NCBI RefSeq assembly: GCF_026340305.1
Contig: NZ_JAPEPI010000002.1
Coordinates: forward strand, 1,736,001 to 1,800,000
Source: Streptomyces sp. NBC_01381
GTDB taxonomy: Bacteria > Actinomycetota > Actinomycetes > Streptomycetales > Streptomycetaceae
Length of the DNA stretch: 64,000 nucleotides
Reading direction: 5' to 3'
Shown here: positions 30,505 through 40,300 of the stretch, piece by piece
How the letters are laid out: the number at the start of each line of letters is the position of its first letter
Position numbering within the stretch: position 1 is the first letter of the stretch
Made by a program: the position numbers and the translations under genes
The notes under the pieces: generated by a model
The model's database searches: none
Seen by the model: only the letters and a program-made list of their open reading frames with translations
Told to the model about the DNA's origin: nothing

Positions 30505-32615
30505 GCGTCACCTCCGCCGGAGGTGGGGGGCCGCTGGGGCCGGGTCGGGGGGTCCAAGGGGCGGGTGGGGGAAGGGAGTTGGGGTCCGGGTCCGCCGTTC
30601 GTGCCGCTCCATGGGGCGGCGTCTCTCACTTCCCCGTCGGAGCTGGAGCCGGGGCCGGCCCCGGAGCCTCGGTGACCGCCGTAGTCCCCGGAGGCGGAGT
30701 GCCCGACGGAGCCTGTGTCACGGTCGGAGCCCCCGGAGCCCCCGGAGGCCGAGTGTCCGACGGCGCTCGCGTGCCCGGAGATCGGATCGCCGCTCCACTG
30801 CACGCCGCCGTTGTCCGGGGCGCCCGCGCCGCCGGGATCGGCGTATTGGCCGGGCCTGGAACCCGGGCCACTGTCACCGCCGTAGCTCCCAGAGGCCGAG
30901 TGTCCGACGGTGCCCGTGTGCCCGGGGCCCGGATCGCCGCTCCACTGCACGCCGCCGTTGTCCGGGGCGCCCGCGCCGCCGGGATCGGCGTATTGGCCGG
31001 GCCTGGAACCCGGGCCACTGTCACCGCCGTAGCTCCCAGAGGCCGAGTGTCCGACGGTGCCCGTGTGCCCGGAGGCCGGATCGCCGCTCCACCGCACGCC
31101 GCCGTTGTCCGGGGCGCCCGCGCCGCCGGGATCGGCGTGCTGCCCGGACCTGGAACCCGGGCCACTGTCACCGCCGTAGCTCCCAGAGGCCGAGTGTCCG
31201 ACGGCGCCCGCGTGCCCGGAGGCCGGATCGCCGCTCCACCGCACGCCGCCGTTGTCCGGGGCGCCCGCACCGCTGGGATCGGCGTGCTGCCCAGGGCCGG
31301 ACACGTGACCCCCGATGCCCGGATCGCCGCTCGATGGACCGCCGCCCCGAGCACCGTCGTCGGCCGAACCGCCCCCGCTCGACGGCCTGCCGTCCCCAGC
31401 GCCACCGTCGGCCGAACCGCCCCCACCCGGCGCCCCGCTCCACCCGTGCCCGCTGGCCTCCCCGCCGCCCAGGGGCGATGAAGGCGCGCCCGCCAGCGTG
31501 CCGATCCGTGCGTCGATGCGTGCCGCCGCGTCCTGCCAGTGTGCCGCCGCCGCGTCCCACCGCTCCGTCGCCTCGCGCATCCCGTCCACCGCGTCGCCGG
31601 TGCGGCCCGTGCTTGCCACCAGGGCCTGGGAGGCGCGCTCCGTGGCCGCCGCCACCGACTCGGACTTGGTGACCAGTGACTGCTGGGCGGTGATCAGGGA
31701 CTTCAGGGACGCCTCGACCGTGTCGCCCGCCGTCTTGACGCGGTCGGCGATCCCGCGGGCCGCATCCGCGTTGGCCGCACCCGCCTTGTCCGCCGCGGTG
31801 CGGCCGTCCCGCAACGTCTGCTCTATGCGGTCCGCCGCGACACCCAGCTTCGGCACTTCGAGGGTGAGCGAGTCCGCCGCGGCCTTCAACGCGTCGATGG
31901 ACCTGCTCACCGCGCTCGTCGTCCCGGTGAGCGCCTTGTGGCTGGTCGCCGCCTTCGCCGCAAGCTGCTCCATCTGCGTGGCCGCCTTGGTCAGTTCGGA
32001 GGTGAACTGCTTCGGCGACGCGCTCCGGTAGGGGGCGATCAGCATCTGCGTACGTGTCAGGACGGAGGCCAGCTCCGCGAGCAGCCGATCGCGCTCGCGC
32101 TGCTGTTCCGCCTCCTCCCGATCAGCGCGCGACCGCACCCGCGCGTGCCAGACCGACAGGCCCACGAGCAGCGCGATCAGGAGCACGGCCATCAGGGCCA
32201 CGTTCTCGAACCGGCCGAACCCCGACAGATGCCCGCCGAATCCGGACTGCCACAGCTGGAGGAAGGGCCGCGTCGACTCCTCCCGGTCCACCTCGCTCAG
32301 CTCCCCGTACGCCCGCACCGCCTCCCGCAGCCCGAACCACGTCACCAGGAGCGGGATGAAGACGAGCACGCCGAGCGCGGCTTCGAGGAGCCCGTCGCGC
32401 CGACCGGACCCCGCGGGCTTCGTGACCACGCTCTCGGGGCGTACGTAGGCGTCCACGAGGTCCACCTCCGCCCATCTGTCCAGTTGGTGAGGGGGTTTCA
32501 AGTCCATGGCCAGGACGCCCAGTTCGGCGGATCTGGGAGTGAGCGACGGATGGTCTGCCAGACGCTGCAACTCGTCGACGAGCTTCTGCCGGTCCAGCAG
32601 TTCTGCGGGCGTCAA
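30501..32615 (-). CDS. Membrane protein with coiled coil and Gly-rich repeats
   Basis: 704 aa. Two hydrophobic segments (LLEAALGVLVFIPLLVTWFG and FENVALMAVLLIALLVGLSV) flank a loop of ~50 residues. A long Ala-rich coiled coil follows (~170-380), with ADREEAEQQRERDRLLAELA at its start. The C-terminal ~320 residues are Gly/Ser/Pro-rich with four near-perfect 49-residue repeats. The architecture resembles the MotA/ExbB-like or methyl-accepting coiled-coil proteins only superficially. Start is TTG at 32615 in a TTGA overlap with the Hsp70-2 stop. It could tether the cytoplasmic chaperone/caspase complex to the membrane. Confidence 0.75.
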   Translation of the reverse strand: MTPAELLDRQKLVDELQRLADHPSLTPRSAELGVLAMDLKPPHQLDRWAEVDLVDAYVRPESVVTKPAGSGRRDGLLEAALGVLVFIPLLVTWFGLREAVRAYGELSEVDREESTRPFLQLWQSGFGGHLSGFGRFENVALMAVLLIALLVGLSVWHARVRSRADREEAEQQRERDRLLAELASVLTRTQMLIAPYRSASPKQFTSELTKAATQMEQLAAKAATSHKALTGTTSAVSRSIDALKAAADSLTLEVPKLGVAADRIEQTLRDGRTAADKAGAANADAARGIADRVKTAGDTVEASLKSLITAQQSLVTKSESVAAATERASQALVASTGRTGDAVDGMREATERWDAAAAHWQDAAARIDARIGTLAGAPSSPLGGGEASGHGWSGAPGGGGSADGGAGDGRPSSGGGSADDGARGGGPSSGDPGIGGHVSGPGQHADPSGAGAPDNGGVRWSGDPASGHAGAVGHSASGSYGGDSGPGSRSGQHADPGGAGAPDNGGVRWSGDPASGHTGTVGHSASGSYGGDSGPGSRPGQYADPGGAGAPDNGGVQWSGDPGPGHTGTVGHSASGSYGGDSGPGSRPGQYADPGGAGAPDNGGVQWSGDPISGHASAVGHSASGGSGGSDRDTGSVGHSASGDYGGHRGSGAGPGSSSDGEVRDAAPWSGTNGGPGPQLPSPTRPLDPPTRPQRPPTSGGGDA
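30750..31310. repeat. Four tandem 147-bp repeats
   Basis: The anchor CACGCCGCCGTTGTCC recurs at 30801, 30948, 31095 and 31242, exactly 147 bp apart. The copies encode 49-residue units such as AGAPDNGGVRWSGDPASGH in the membrane coiled-coil protein. Differences between units are few, suggesting recent expansion or homogenisation. Confidence 0.92.
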
Positions 32616-34462
32616 ACGCTTCCCCCTGTTCTCGGGCCCCGCCGGCTGCGCCCGTCGCGGTTCAACCGCCGCAACAGGGCCTCGGCATCGGCGTGTTCAG
32701 GATTCCATGTCAGGCACTTTCCAAGGGCCTCAATGGCCTCGTCCCGGCCCCCGCGCCGCTGCAGCTCGACCGCGTGCCGGTAGGTCCGCTCGGCGAGCAG
32801 CCCGCGCACCCGTTCATTGGTCGGATCGTGGCTGTACGCACACCTCAACCACCGCTCGGCGTCCGCGAAATGACCCGGTGACGTGTCGGCCATCGCGGCC
32901 GCGCAGTGCACGTCGATCATCGCGTCGAGCACATCGGCTCCGGCGGGTCTGGTGGCCGCCCCCATCCAGGCGGCGTGGGAGGCCTGCACGGCGTCGTCGT
33001 AGCGCCGCAGTTCCAACAGGGTCTCGGCGCACGCCAGTTGACGCATCGAGATCCGGTCGGCCGGTGGTGGAGTCGGCGCCGCGTCCGGGGCGGGCAGCGG
33101 TGCTTCCGACGCGGGTTCGACCGGCGGCGTGAGCGGCTGCGCGATGACGGCGGCCCCCGTCGCGTACGGCACCGCGGGCGCGAGCTCCGACAGGAGCGCC
33201 TCCGCCTCCGCGACGATCTTCCGCAGCAGCGTCACCGCCTCGTCGGGCCGCCCCTGCCGCACGAGCAGCCGCGCCCGCGCCACGTCCAGCTGCGGCGCTG
33301 ACCGCTCCGCCGCCGCGTCGCCCACCAGCGTGGCCGTCAGCGCCGGTGCGTCGGCGAGGGTGTCGTCGGCCGGGTCCGCCGGCTGCAGCGGCCCCTCCTC
33401 CAGAACCGCGGACCCGGCAGCCGCCGCGCCTCCCGCGAGCCGCACCGCATGCTTCAAAGCCCCCAGGGCGAGCAGGTCGGGCGGCGCCTGCACCGGCCCG
33501 CGGCCGAGCGCCGCGACCCCCGTGGCGACCTGCTCCATCAGGGTGCCGCCGCCCGTCAGGAGCACCGTGTCGACGTCCGCCGACGTCATCCCCGACTGGT
33601 CGAGGAGCGTCGTCGCACGGTCGAGCGTCCTGCGCACATGCCGGTCGAGGAACGTGTCGAGGTGCGGCCGGGTGACCCGAACCTCCAGCGGCGGACCACC
33701 GCCCACGTCCAGGGACAGCTCGGCGGATCCCGGACTCCCCGGCACGCTCAGCGCCTCCCGGGCCTCCTGCGCCCGCGCCCGCAGCCCGAACCACACCTTC
33801 GCGTCGAGATCCGCCACCGAGCCCGGACCCCGGTGCCTGCGCAGCAGCCGTACGGCGGCGCCCAGCATCTCCCCGTCGAAGGCGCGCCCGCCCGACGTCG
33901 TCGCGCCCTCGTGCCCGAGCGCGCGGTAGTGCCCCCGCACGCCACGCACCAGGCCGAGTTCGAACCCCTCGTACCCCATCCCGTAGACGAGGAAGGTGCC
34001 GCTGTCCCGCTCCGACGTGTGCCCGATCACCGCGGCCATCGCGTCGCTGATCAGCCGCGCGGGCGCGAGCCCCGCCTCCAGCGCCGCGTCCCGCAGCGCC
34101 GACCGCTGCGCCGACTGGTAGGACGCGGGCACGCTGATCACGGTCTGCGCGACGGTCCCGGACGTCTCCGACTCCACCCGCTCCCGCAGCAGCCGCAGCA
34201 GCCGGAACACCAGCTCCTCCGGCCGCGTCGACGTGCCGGGGACAGGACCGCGGCGCCGGCCGCCGACCCGGCTCTTGAGGCTGGGGAAGGCCACGGGCAG
34301 CACCCCCGTCACGGCGGGCTCGCACAGCAGCCACGGCCATCCTGCGGCGGGCGCGTCGAGCCGCCGCGCCGGCTCACCGGGCGGCGCGAACAGCGCGCGC
34401 AGGCCGGTGGCGCCGAAGTCGACCCCCAGATGCACCGGGGCCCGCCGCTGTCCTGACGTCAT
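32612..34462 (-). CDS. Divergent Hsp70-like protein with C-terminal TPR-like helices
   Basis: 616 aa from ATG 34462 (ATGA overlap with the upstream Hsp70). The actin-like ATPase fold is recognisable: LGVDFGATGLRALFAP (phosphate 1), TVISVPASYQSAQR, and LLTGGGTLMEQVATG (adenosine motif). Phosphate 2, normally DLGGGT, is YGMGYEG, and the usual beta-sandwich substrate domain is missing. After ~390 the protein is helical with TPR-like pairs (LLVRQGRPDEAVTLLRKIVA, HAVELQRRGGRDEAIEALGK). It is probably not a general chaperone but a regulatory partner of the first Hsp70. Confidence 0.8.
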   Translation of the reverse strand: MTSGQRRAPVHLGVDFGATGLRALFAPPGEPARRLDAPAAGWPWLLCEPAVTGVLPVAFPSLKSRVGGRRRGPVPGTSTRPEELVFRLLRLLRERVESETSGTVAQTVISVPASYQSAQRSALRDAALEAGLAPARLISDAMAAVIGHTSERDSGTFLVYGMGYEGFELGLVRGVRGHYRALGHEGATTSGGRAFDGEMLGAAVRLLRRHRGPGSVADLDAKVWFGLRARAQEAREALSVPGSPGSAELSLDVGGGPPLEVRVTRPHLDTFLDRHVRRTLDRATTLLDQSGMTSADVDTVLLTGGGTLMEQVATGVAALGRGPVQAPPDLLALGALKHAVRLAGGAAAAGSAVLEEGPLQPADPADDTLADAPALTATLVGDAAAERSAPQLDVARARLLVRQGRPDEAVTLLRKIVAEAEALLSELAPAVPYATGAAVIAQPLTPPVEPASEAPLPAPDAAPTPPPADRISMRQLACAETLLELRRYDDAVQASHAAWMGAATRPAGADVLDAMIDVHCAAAMADTSPGHFADAERWLRCAYSHDPTNERVRGLLAERTYRHAVELQRRGGRDEAIEALGKCLTWNPEHADAEALLRRLNRDGRSRRGPRTGGSV

Positions 34463-36603
34463 CCGTCGACCGTGTCTTCCCCGACTTGGAGGATCCCGCC
34501 GTAGTCGGGCCGGTCGGGCAGCGACTGCACCCGGCGCTCCGCCTGTGCGACCGCCACCAGACTCCGCAGATTGCGGGCCTGCTGCGCGGTCTGTACGCGA
34601 TTGCCCTGCCGGTGGGCCTGCTTGACGATGTCGACCGCCTCGTTGATCTGCCGGACCGTGTCCCGCGGCGCCCCCTCCGACGCCAGCTCGGCCTGCCGGA
34701 ACTGGCTGGCCAGACCGCACTGGTGGAACACGTCGTCGAGCAGCAGCTCGGTGAGCCGCTTGTACTCGCCGCTGTCGCCCATCGCTGCGGCCTGCTGGGC
34801 CTGCTCGATGTCCCGGCGCACCTTCATCGCCTGCACGGGCTCGACATAGGTGCCGAACCGCTTGAGGAAGTCGTCGGCCTCCCGCTCCGCGTACCCCAGC
34901 TCCTCGCGCAGCACATGGCTGTCGACCTCCGCGCCCGTCTCGGGCGGCGGAGTCAGCGGCCGCTCCCGGTTCGGGGTGGCCTCCAGGGTCATGTCCGTGC
35001 CGCGCACACTGATGCGTACGGTGATGATGCGGTCGGAGGAGTAGTTGAACGACACGTCGACGTGCCGGTTGACCTCGATCTCCTGCGGCAGATCGAACTC
35101 CACCACGCCCTGTTCGTGGTTCTCGCTCGCCACCTTGCTGTCGCCCTCGTAGACCGGGACGCGGATGCGGCGGCTGTCGGTCGCGTGGAAGGTCCGCTGT
35201 CGTGGCTCCGGCAGCGGATACGGCGACCCGGCGGGAATGATCTCCACGAACACATCGCGCCGGGAGCCCTTGACGGCGGCGATCCCCATCGCCATCGGCG
35301 TCGACTCGTAAAGCCCCGTCGAACCGACCGGCCGCGCGTTGACCAGACTCTGGGCGCAGTCCACGCAGGCCTGTGCGGAGTCCTCGTTGACCTTCGCGCA
35401 CTCCGGATCGGGGCACTCCACGCCGTCCAGCGTCTCGGCGAGCACCCCCGCGCCGAGCGCGACGCACTCCATCGGGCCGATGTTCCTGCGGACCTTGTCC
35501 TTGCCGAAGTACGCCTCGACCGCCTCGTACACCGGACGGGTGAGCGTGCCGCCGCCCACCAGGAGCACGTCGGAGATGTCCGTGGTGGCCAGTTCGTAGC
35601 GGCCGAGGGTCTGGGTCACCAGGTCCATCGTCTTCGACACCAGCGGCGCGATCATCGCGGTGAACTCGGCCCGGGTGAGCGCCATTTCGACGTCGAGCAC
35701 GCCCTTCTGGCTGCGGTAGGCCGCCGGGATCACGATGTACGTCTCGTCCTGGTCGTTCAGCTCCCGCTTGGCGCGCTCGGCCGCCTTCTTCGCCTGGAAG
35801 AGGAACGCCTTGTCGTCCGACGGGTCCACATGGTGCTCATCGCGCATCCAGGCGATGATCCGGTCGACGACGGCGAGGTCGAAGTCGTCACCGCCGAGCC
35901 AGATGTCGCCGGCCGAACGCAGCACCTGGAACTGGCTGTTGCCATCGCGGTCCTTGACCGCGTTCAGGACCGAGATGTCGAAGGTGCCGCCGCCCAGGTC
36001 GTAGACCAGGACCCGGCTGCGCTCGCCGTCCGGCTTGTTCAGGCCGAAGGCGACCGCGGCGGCCGTCGGCTCGTCCACGATCTTCTTCACCACCAGGCCC
36101 GCCCGCTCGGCGGCCTCGCGCGTGGCGGCCCGCTGCGCGTCGCGGAAGTACGCGGGCACGGTGATCACGGCGTGTGTCACCTGCTCGCCGAGGGTCCGCG
36201 TCGCGTCCTGGACGAGCTTCTCCAGGATCATCCGGGAGATCTCGGCGGGGGTCAGCGTCTCCTCGCCGAGCACCACATGGGCGCGCGGGTCGTCGTCGGG
36301 CCCCGCCACGATCTCGTAGTTCAGCCGGCCGCGCGCCTCGGCCACCGAGGTGTCCGTGAGGTGCCGGCCCATCAGGCGCTTCACGGACACCACGGTGTCC
36401 TTGGGCTGCCTGATCGCCCAGTTCAGCGCGTCCTCGCCGACCAGCGGCTGCGGCGGCCTGCCCTGCCGTGTCGCCAGGCCCACCACGGACGGGGTGAGCC
36501 GCTCGCCCTTGCTGTTGGTGAGCACCACGATGTCCGCGCTGTGCGGATCGTGGGCGGCGACCGCGCTGTTCGTGGTGCCGAGGTCGATGCCGATGGCCTT
36601 CAT
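34459..36603 (-). CDS. DnaK/Hsp70-family chaperone, specialised paralog
   Basis: 714 aa. The ATPase domain is well conserved: GIDLGTTNSAVAAHD, VYDLGGGTFDISVLNA, DEPTAAAVAFGLNKP and LLVGGGTLTRPVYEAV. A zinc-ribbon-like cysteine set (CPDPEC, then CVDC; near residues 400-425) is inserted at the start of the substrate-binding region. That region keeps a beta-sandwich (PAGSPYPLPEPRQRTF, EVNRHVDVSFNYSSDRI) but ends in a long helical tail instead of the DnaK lid. ATG 36603 overlaps the GrpE stop. No DnaJ gene is present in the operon. Probably a client-specific chaperone for the CHAT/TPR system rather than the housekeeping DnaK. Confidence 0.88.
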   Translation of the reverse strand: MKAIGIDLGTTNSAVAAHDPHSADIVVLTNSKGERLTPSVVGLATRQGRPPQPLVGEDALNWAIRQPKDTVVSVKRLMGRHLTDTSVAEARGRLNYEIVAGPDDDPRAHVVLGEETLTPAEISRMILEKLVQDATRTLGEQVTHAVITVPAYFRDAQRAATREAAERAGLVVKKIVDEPTAAAVAFGLNKPDGERSRVLVYDLGGGTFDISVLNAVKDRDGNSQFQVLRSAGDIWLGGDDFDLAVVDRIIAWMRDEHHVDPSDDKAFLFQAKKAAERAKRELNDQDETYIVIPAAYRSQKGVLDVEMALTRAEFTAMIAPLVSKTMDLVTQTLGRYELATTDISDVLLVGGGTLTRPVYEAVEAYFGKDKVRRNIGPMECVALGAGVLAETLDGVECPDPECAKVNEDSAQACVDCAQSLVNARPVGSTGLYESTPMAMGIAAVKGSRRDVFVEIIPAGSPYPLPEPRQRTFHATDSRRIRVPVYEGDSKVASENHEQGVVEFDLPQEIEVNRHVDVSFNYSSDRIITVRISVRGTDMTLEATPNRERPLTPPPETGAEVDSHVLREELGYAEREADDFLKRFGTYVEPVQAMKVRRDIEQAQQAAAMGDSGEYKRLTELLLDDVFHQCGLASQFRQAELASEGAPRDTVRQINEAVDIVKQAHRQGNRVQTAQQARNLRSLVAVAQAERRVQSLPDRPDYGGILQVGEDTVDG

Positions 36604-37049
36604 GTACGCTCCGTCTCCTGCTCGGCGTCGCCGGTCACGGCGACAACTACCCGGGCGGCACGCAGCAGTTGCCCCCGGTACCGGTATCCGCGCTGCACGA
36701 TCTCCAGGACCTCGTCGTCGGCCGCCCCCGGCGCGGCGCGGACCTCGGCCACATGGTGCGTCGCGGGCTCGGCCCGCTCGCCGATCAGCCCGACCGGTTC
36801 GACCCCCTGCCCGGCCATGGCCGTCTCCACCTGGCGGGCCATCAGCTCCAGACTCCTGCGGTACGACTCCGGGTCGGCGGCCGCCGCGTCGGCGAGCAGC
36901 CGGTCGAAGGAGTCCAGGGTGTCGGCGAGCACGAGGAGCAGCTGCTCGGTCAGCGCGCGGTGGGCGGCGTCCCGCGCGGCGATGGCCACGGACTTCTCGT
37001 GGGCGAGACGGGCGGCGGTGGCCGCGGGGGCCGGGTCCTGCGCGCTCAT
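36600..37049 (-). CDS. GrpE-like nucleotide exchange factor
   Basis: 149 aa from ATG 37049 (a longer open frame runs upstream but is out of gene context). It shows the GrpE pattern: an N-terminal helix rich in Ala/Arg, a middle DTLDSFDRLLADAAAADPES, RRSLELMARQVETAMAGQGV, and a beta-domain end EVLEIVQRGYRYRGQLLRAA with ARVVVA. The family C-terminal motif GYxxxGxVLRPAxVxV is matched. It is short for GrpE because the long N-terminal helix is abbreviated. It overlaps the Hsp70 start by 4 nt, so it is almost certainly dedicated to that chaperone. Confidence 0.85.
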   Translation of the reverse strand: MSAQDPAPAATAARLAHEKSVAIAARDAAHRALTEQLLLVLADTLDSFDRLLADAAAADPESYRRSLELMARQVETAMAGQGVEPVGLIGERAEPATHHVAEVRAAPGAADDEVLEIVQRGYRYRGQLLRAARVVVAVTGDAEQETERT

Positions 37050-37087
37050 CGAAGGCGGCTCCTCAGTGATTCTGGGGTTCGGTCGGT

Positions 37088-37381
37088 TCAGACGTCGAAG
37101 GCGATGAGGTCGTCGAGGGGGCGGGTGGTCGCCTCCGGAGTCGGTATGTCGTCCGCCAAGTCCACGTCGTACAGGAGGAGTTCGGCCAGCATCCGACGGC
37201 GTACGCTCCTCAGGTCGTCCCACGCCCGCTGGGCGACCGGTGTCATCAGGTGCCGGGCGAGCAGCTCGAAGGGGATGTCCTGGAGGGCGGCGTGGGTCGT
37301 CCACGGGGTGACGCCGACCTCGGCGATCGCGTCGTAGGGGAACGGGCCGCCGTCCCAGTTCGTCTCCGGATCCTTGATCAC
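37088..37381 (-). CDS. 97-aa conserved-looking hypothetical protein
   Basis: Small soluble protein, start GTG 37381 in a GTGA overlap with the CHAT gene stop, and 38 nt from the GrpE start. It is rich in Asp/Leu/Arg, with TTHAALQDIPFELLARHLMT and then WDDLRSVRRRMLAELLLYDV. No HPD tripeptide, so it is not a J-domain, but its size and position between GrpE and the protease are where a co-chaperone or adaptor would fit. No family recognised. Confidence 0.7.
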   Translation of the reverse strand: MIKDPETNWDGGPFPYDAIAEVGVTPWTTHAALQDIPFELLARHLMTPVAQRAWDDLRSVRRRMLAELLLYDVDLADDIPTPEATTRPLDDLIAFDV

Positions 37382-40300
37382 GGCGCCTCGCTCTCCTCAC
37401 CCTCGTTCTTGGCGGTCAGCTCGTCGAACCAGCGCCGCACCGTGTCGAGCAGCGCCCGCCGGATGCGTCCGTTCATCGGGTCGGCGCGGGTGGCGCGTAT
37501 CAGATGGTGCAGGGCGCGGCGGATGTCGCCCCGGGCCAGCGCATCCTCTGCCCAGTCCGTCAACACAGCGGCCCAGACGCCGAGTTCGCTCTCGTCCGGC
37601 GCTTCCTCCTCGCTGACGCTGAGCATCAGCTCGCGCAGCCCCTCGACCCCGAGGTCCCGGGCGAGCAGCCGCTCGAGCTCGTCGAGCGCCTCGCCGAGCG
37701 TCTCCCGGTAGCCGTGCGTCAGGGCCTGCCCGAGGCCCACGTCCAGGAGCCCCAGGGCCTCGTGGAGGATCTTCAGGCGGCCCGGGATCGTGGTGGTGTT
37801 CGCGTCGAGGGTGAAGACCAGAGCGCGGGCCAGATTGTCGCGGGCGTGGCCGGACGCCGGGTTGAGCTGCAGGGCGCGCCGCAGGTCGGTCTCCGCACCG
37901 TAGGGGTCGGAGTGCATGCCGTACTTGGTCCGGGTGTAGCCGCGCCAGACGCCGCGCATGGACAGCAATGCCGAGAGCCGGGCGTTCAGTTGGTCCACCA
38001 GGTCGCGGTCGAGCGGGTGCAGGGCCGCCGGTACCCGCTCGACCAGTTGGACGGCCTCGTCCAGGCACTCGCCGCGCTGCGCGCCGCCCGTGTCGACCAG
38101 CGCCTCGACCCGGCCGAGCACCGTGCCGACGATCGCCTTCTTGGCGCGGGCCTGCATGCCGGCCCGGCGCGATACGAGCACCAGCTCCGCCCACTCCTCG
38201 AGCGCGCGGTCGAGTCCCCCCTCGCCGTCCGTCAGGGCGGTGCGCGCGAGGGAGAGGCGCACCCGCACAGCGAGTTCCACACCGTCCTGGAGGAACTTGG
38301 CGTGCCGATCCGGAAGTTGGACGTACGCCGGATTGCGGAGCAGTACGTCCTGGCAGTGGCCGCAGGCCTCGATGTGCGCGTCCGGAGCGGCCGCCGACGC
38401 CGGGCCCGTGCAGTCGTCGGGCAGCGTGGTGAGGGTGGCGAAGGCGGGCAGGGCACGCAGTGCGCCGTCGAACTTGTGCACCTCGCAGAGGACGAAGCCC
38501 TGCGCCAACTCCGAGAAGGCCCAACGGAGTTGCCGCACCGCGTACTCGCCGGGGTCCTTCCCTTCCTGGGCCGCCGCGTCCAGGGTGGCGGCCAGCGCGC
38601 CGAGGGGGGCTTCCAGGCGCAGCAGCCGCAGATAGCGGGGCCCGCAGGCGAGCGGTGCGGTGCCCGCGCCCGGCACGTTCGGCAGACCGCCCATGTCCTT
38701 GAGGACTCGGGCGGCACCCAGTTCGGCCTCCAGCAGAGAGGCCAACTCCGCGTAAGCGGCCGCCTGTTCGGGACGCTCCTGCTCGGTGTGGCGCTGCTCG
38801 TGCGCGGACAGCTGCCCGAAGAGGTGCTGGCTGAGCTCAAGGCGCAGCTGGGCCATGTCCTCGCCCGGCAGCGCCCGGCCGTAGCAGGCGGCGCGCTCGG
38901 CACGCCAGCCGTCCCAGTAGTCGTCGTCGCTCAGCAGTGCGGCCCAGTAGGCGAGCGCCGACTCCCAGACCCCCACGGCGTGCTCCCACGCCCCGCTCTG
39001 CTCCAGCTCCTGCGCCTGCCAGAGCCGGGCCGCGGCAAGGCCGTGGACGACCGCCATGTCGCCGGGTGCGTCCCGCAGCCGCCGCTCCCACTCGGCGGCC
39101 GCGGCCTCCCGGTCCCTGGCGAGCAGGAGCAGCAGCGGCGCGTCCTCGGGGAACCGCTCGCACAGGTCGCCGAGCAGCCCCGCCCCGTCGTCCGGCGAGA
39201 GCTCAGCCATCGCGTCGCGCAGCGCGGCGGGGGAGTGCCACCGGTACAGCAGCGCGTCCAGCTGGAGCCGCCGCCCCGGAAGCCGCAGCCGGTCCCAGGC
39301 GACCCGCTCCGACCAGGTCATGCCGCCGCGTTCGAGGAGCGTGTACGAGGCGTCGCTGACGGCGTCCATGGAGGAGCCGGGATCGACGCCGGCGTCCCGC
39401 AGCGCGAAGTACGGATACGTGGGGTCGCTCGACGCGAACGGGTCGGCGACCAGCGGGGCGCGGGTGAGGCCGTCGGCCCAGGGCAGCAGTTCGAGCAGCC
39501 GCCGCAGCCTGCGGCACCGCACATCGGCCCGGTCGAGGCCGCCGCCGGCCCGCTCGTACGCGGCGACGGCATCGCTCCACCGCCCCGCGCCCTCCAGCAA
39601 CCGCCCTTCCACATAGGCGAGTCGGGCCTCCGCATCCCCGTGCCCCGCACACGCGCGGAACGCGTCGGCGGCCTGCTGCCACTCCTGGTGGGATGCGGCG
39701 ATACGGCCCCGGGCGTACGCACCGAGCGACGCCGCGTCCCGATGCTCACCGAGCGCGTCGGCCTCCGCACGGACCTGCGTCCAGTCCCCCTCGGCCTCGG
39801 CGAGCCGCACGAGCGCGTACCGCTTGCGCGGGCCGGCATCGGCGAACTCCCCGGGCCCCGCCGCCACCGCGGCGAACGCGTCCACGACCCCCTGCCACTC
39901 GGCCGCGCTCACGGCCCCCTGCTCGGCGATCCGCGCCTCGGCGTATCCACGCCGGACGACGACATCGGCCCAGCTGTCAGGCAGCGCCCGGTATCCGGCG
40001 AGGGCGTCGTCCCAGAGCCCTCCGAGCTCGTGGGTGCGGGCGAGGGCGTATCGGTGGAGGTGGCGGGGTTCCTGGTCGGGGTCGAGTTGTTCCGGCAAGG
40101 CCCGTGCGTAGATCTCACAGGCCCCCGCCCAGTCGCCCGCAGCCTCCGCGAGGCGACCCTCCGCCTTGCGGCGCAGCCGGCCCACCGCGCCGTCACGGCC
40201 GGTGTCGGGCACCTCGGCCAGCAGGCTCAGTACGGCGGACCAGTCGTCGCGCAGATCGGAGGCCACGCGTGCGCGTGCGTAGCGGCGGCGGTCGCGGACC

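Noticed and set aside
30750..31310. CRISPR or mobile repeat
   Set aside because: The 147-bp copies are in-frame coding repeats without spacers.
32612..35467. 951-aa Hsp70 with long N-terminus
   Set aside because: Codons upstream of 34462 are antisense or out-of-frame shadow of the other Hsp70; the ATG at 34462 makes an ATGA overlap and starts the conserved domain.
37088..37381. J-domain co-chaperone
   Set aside because: No HPD motif and wrong helix pattern; kept as unknown.
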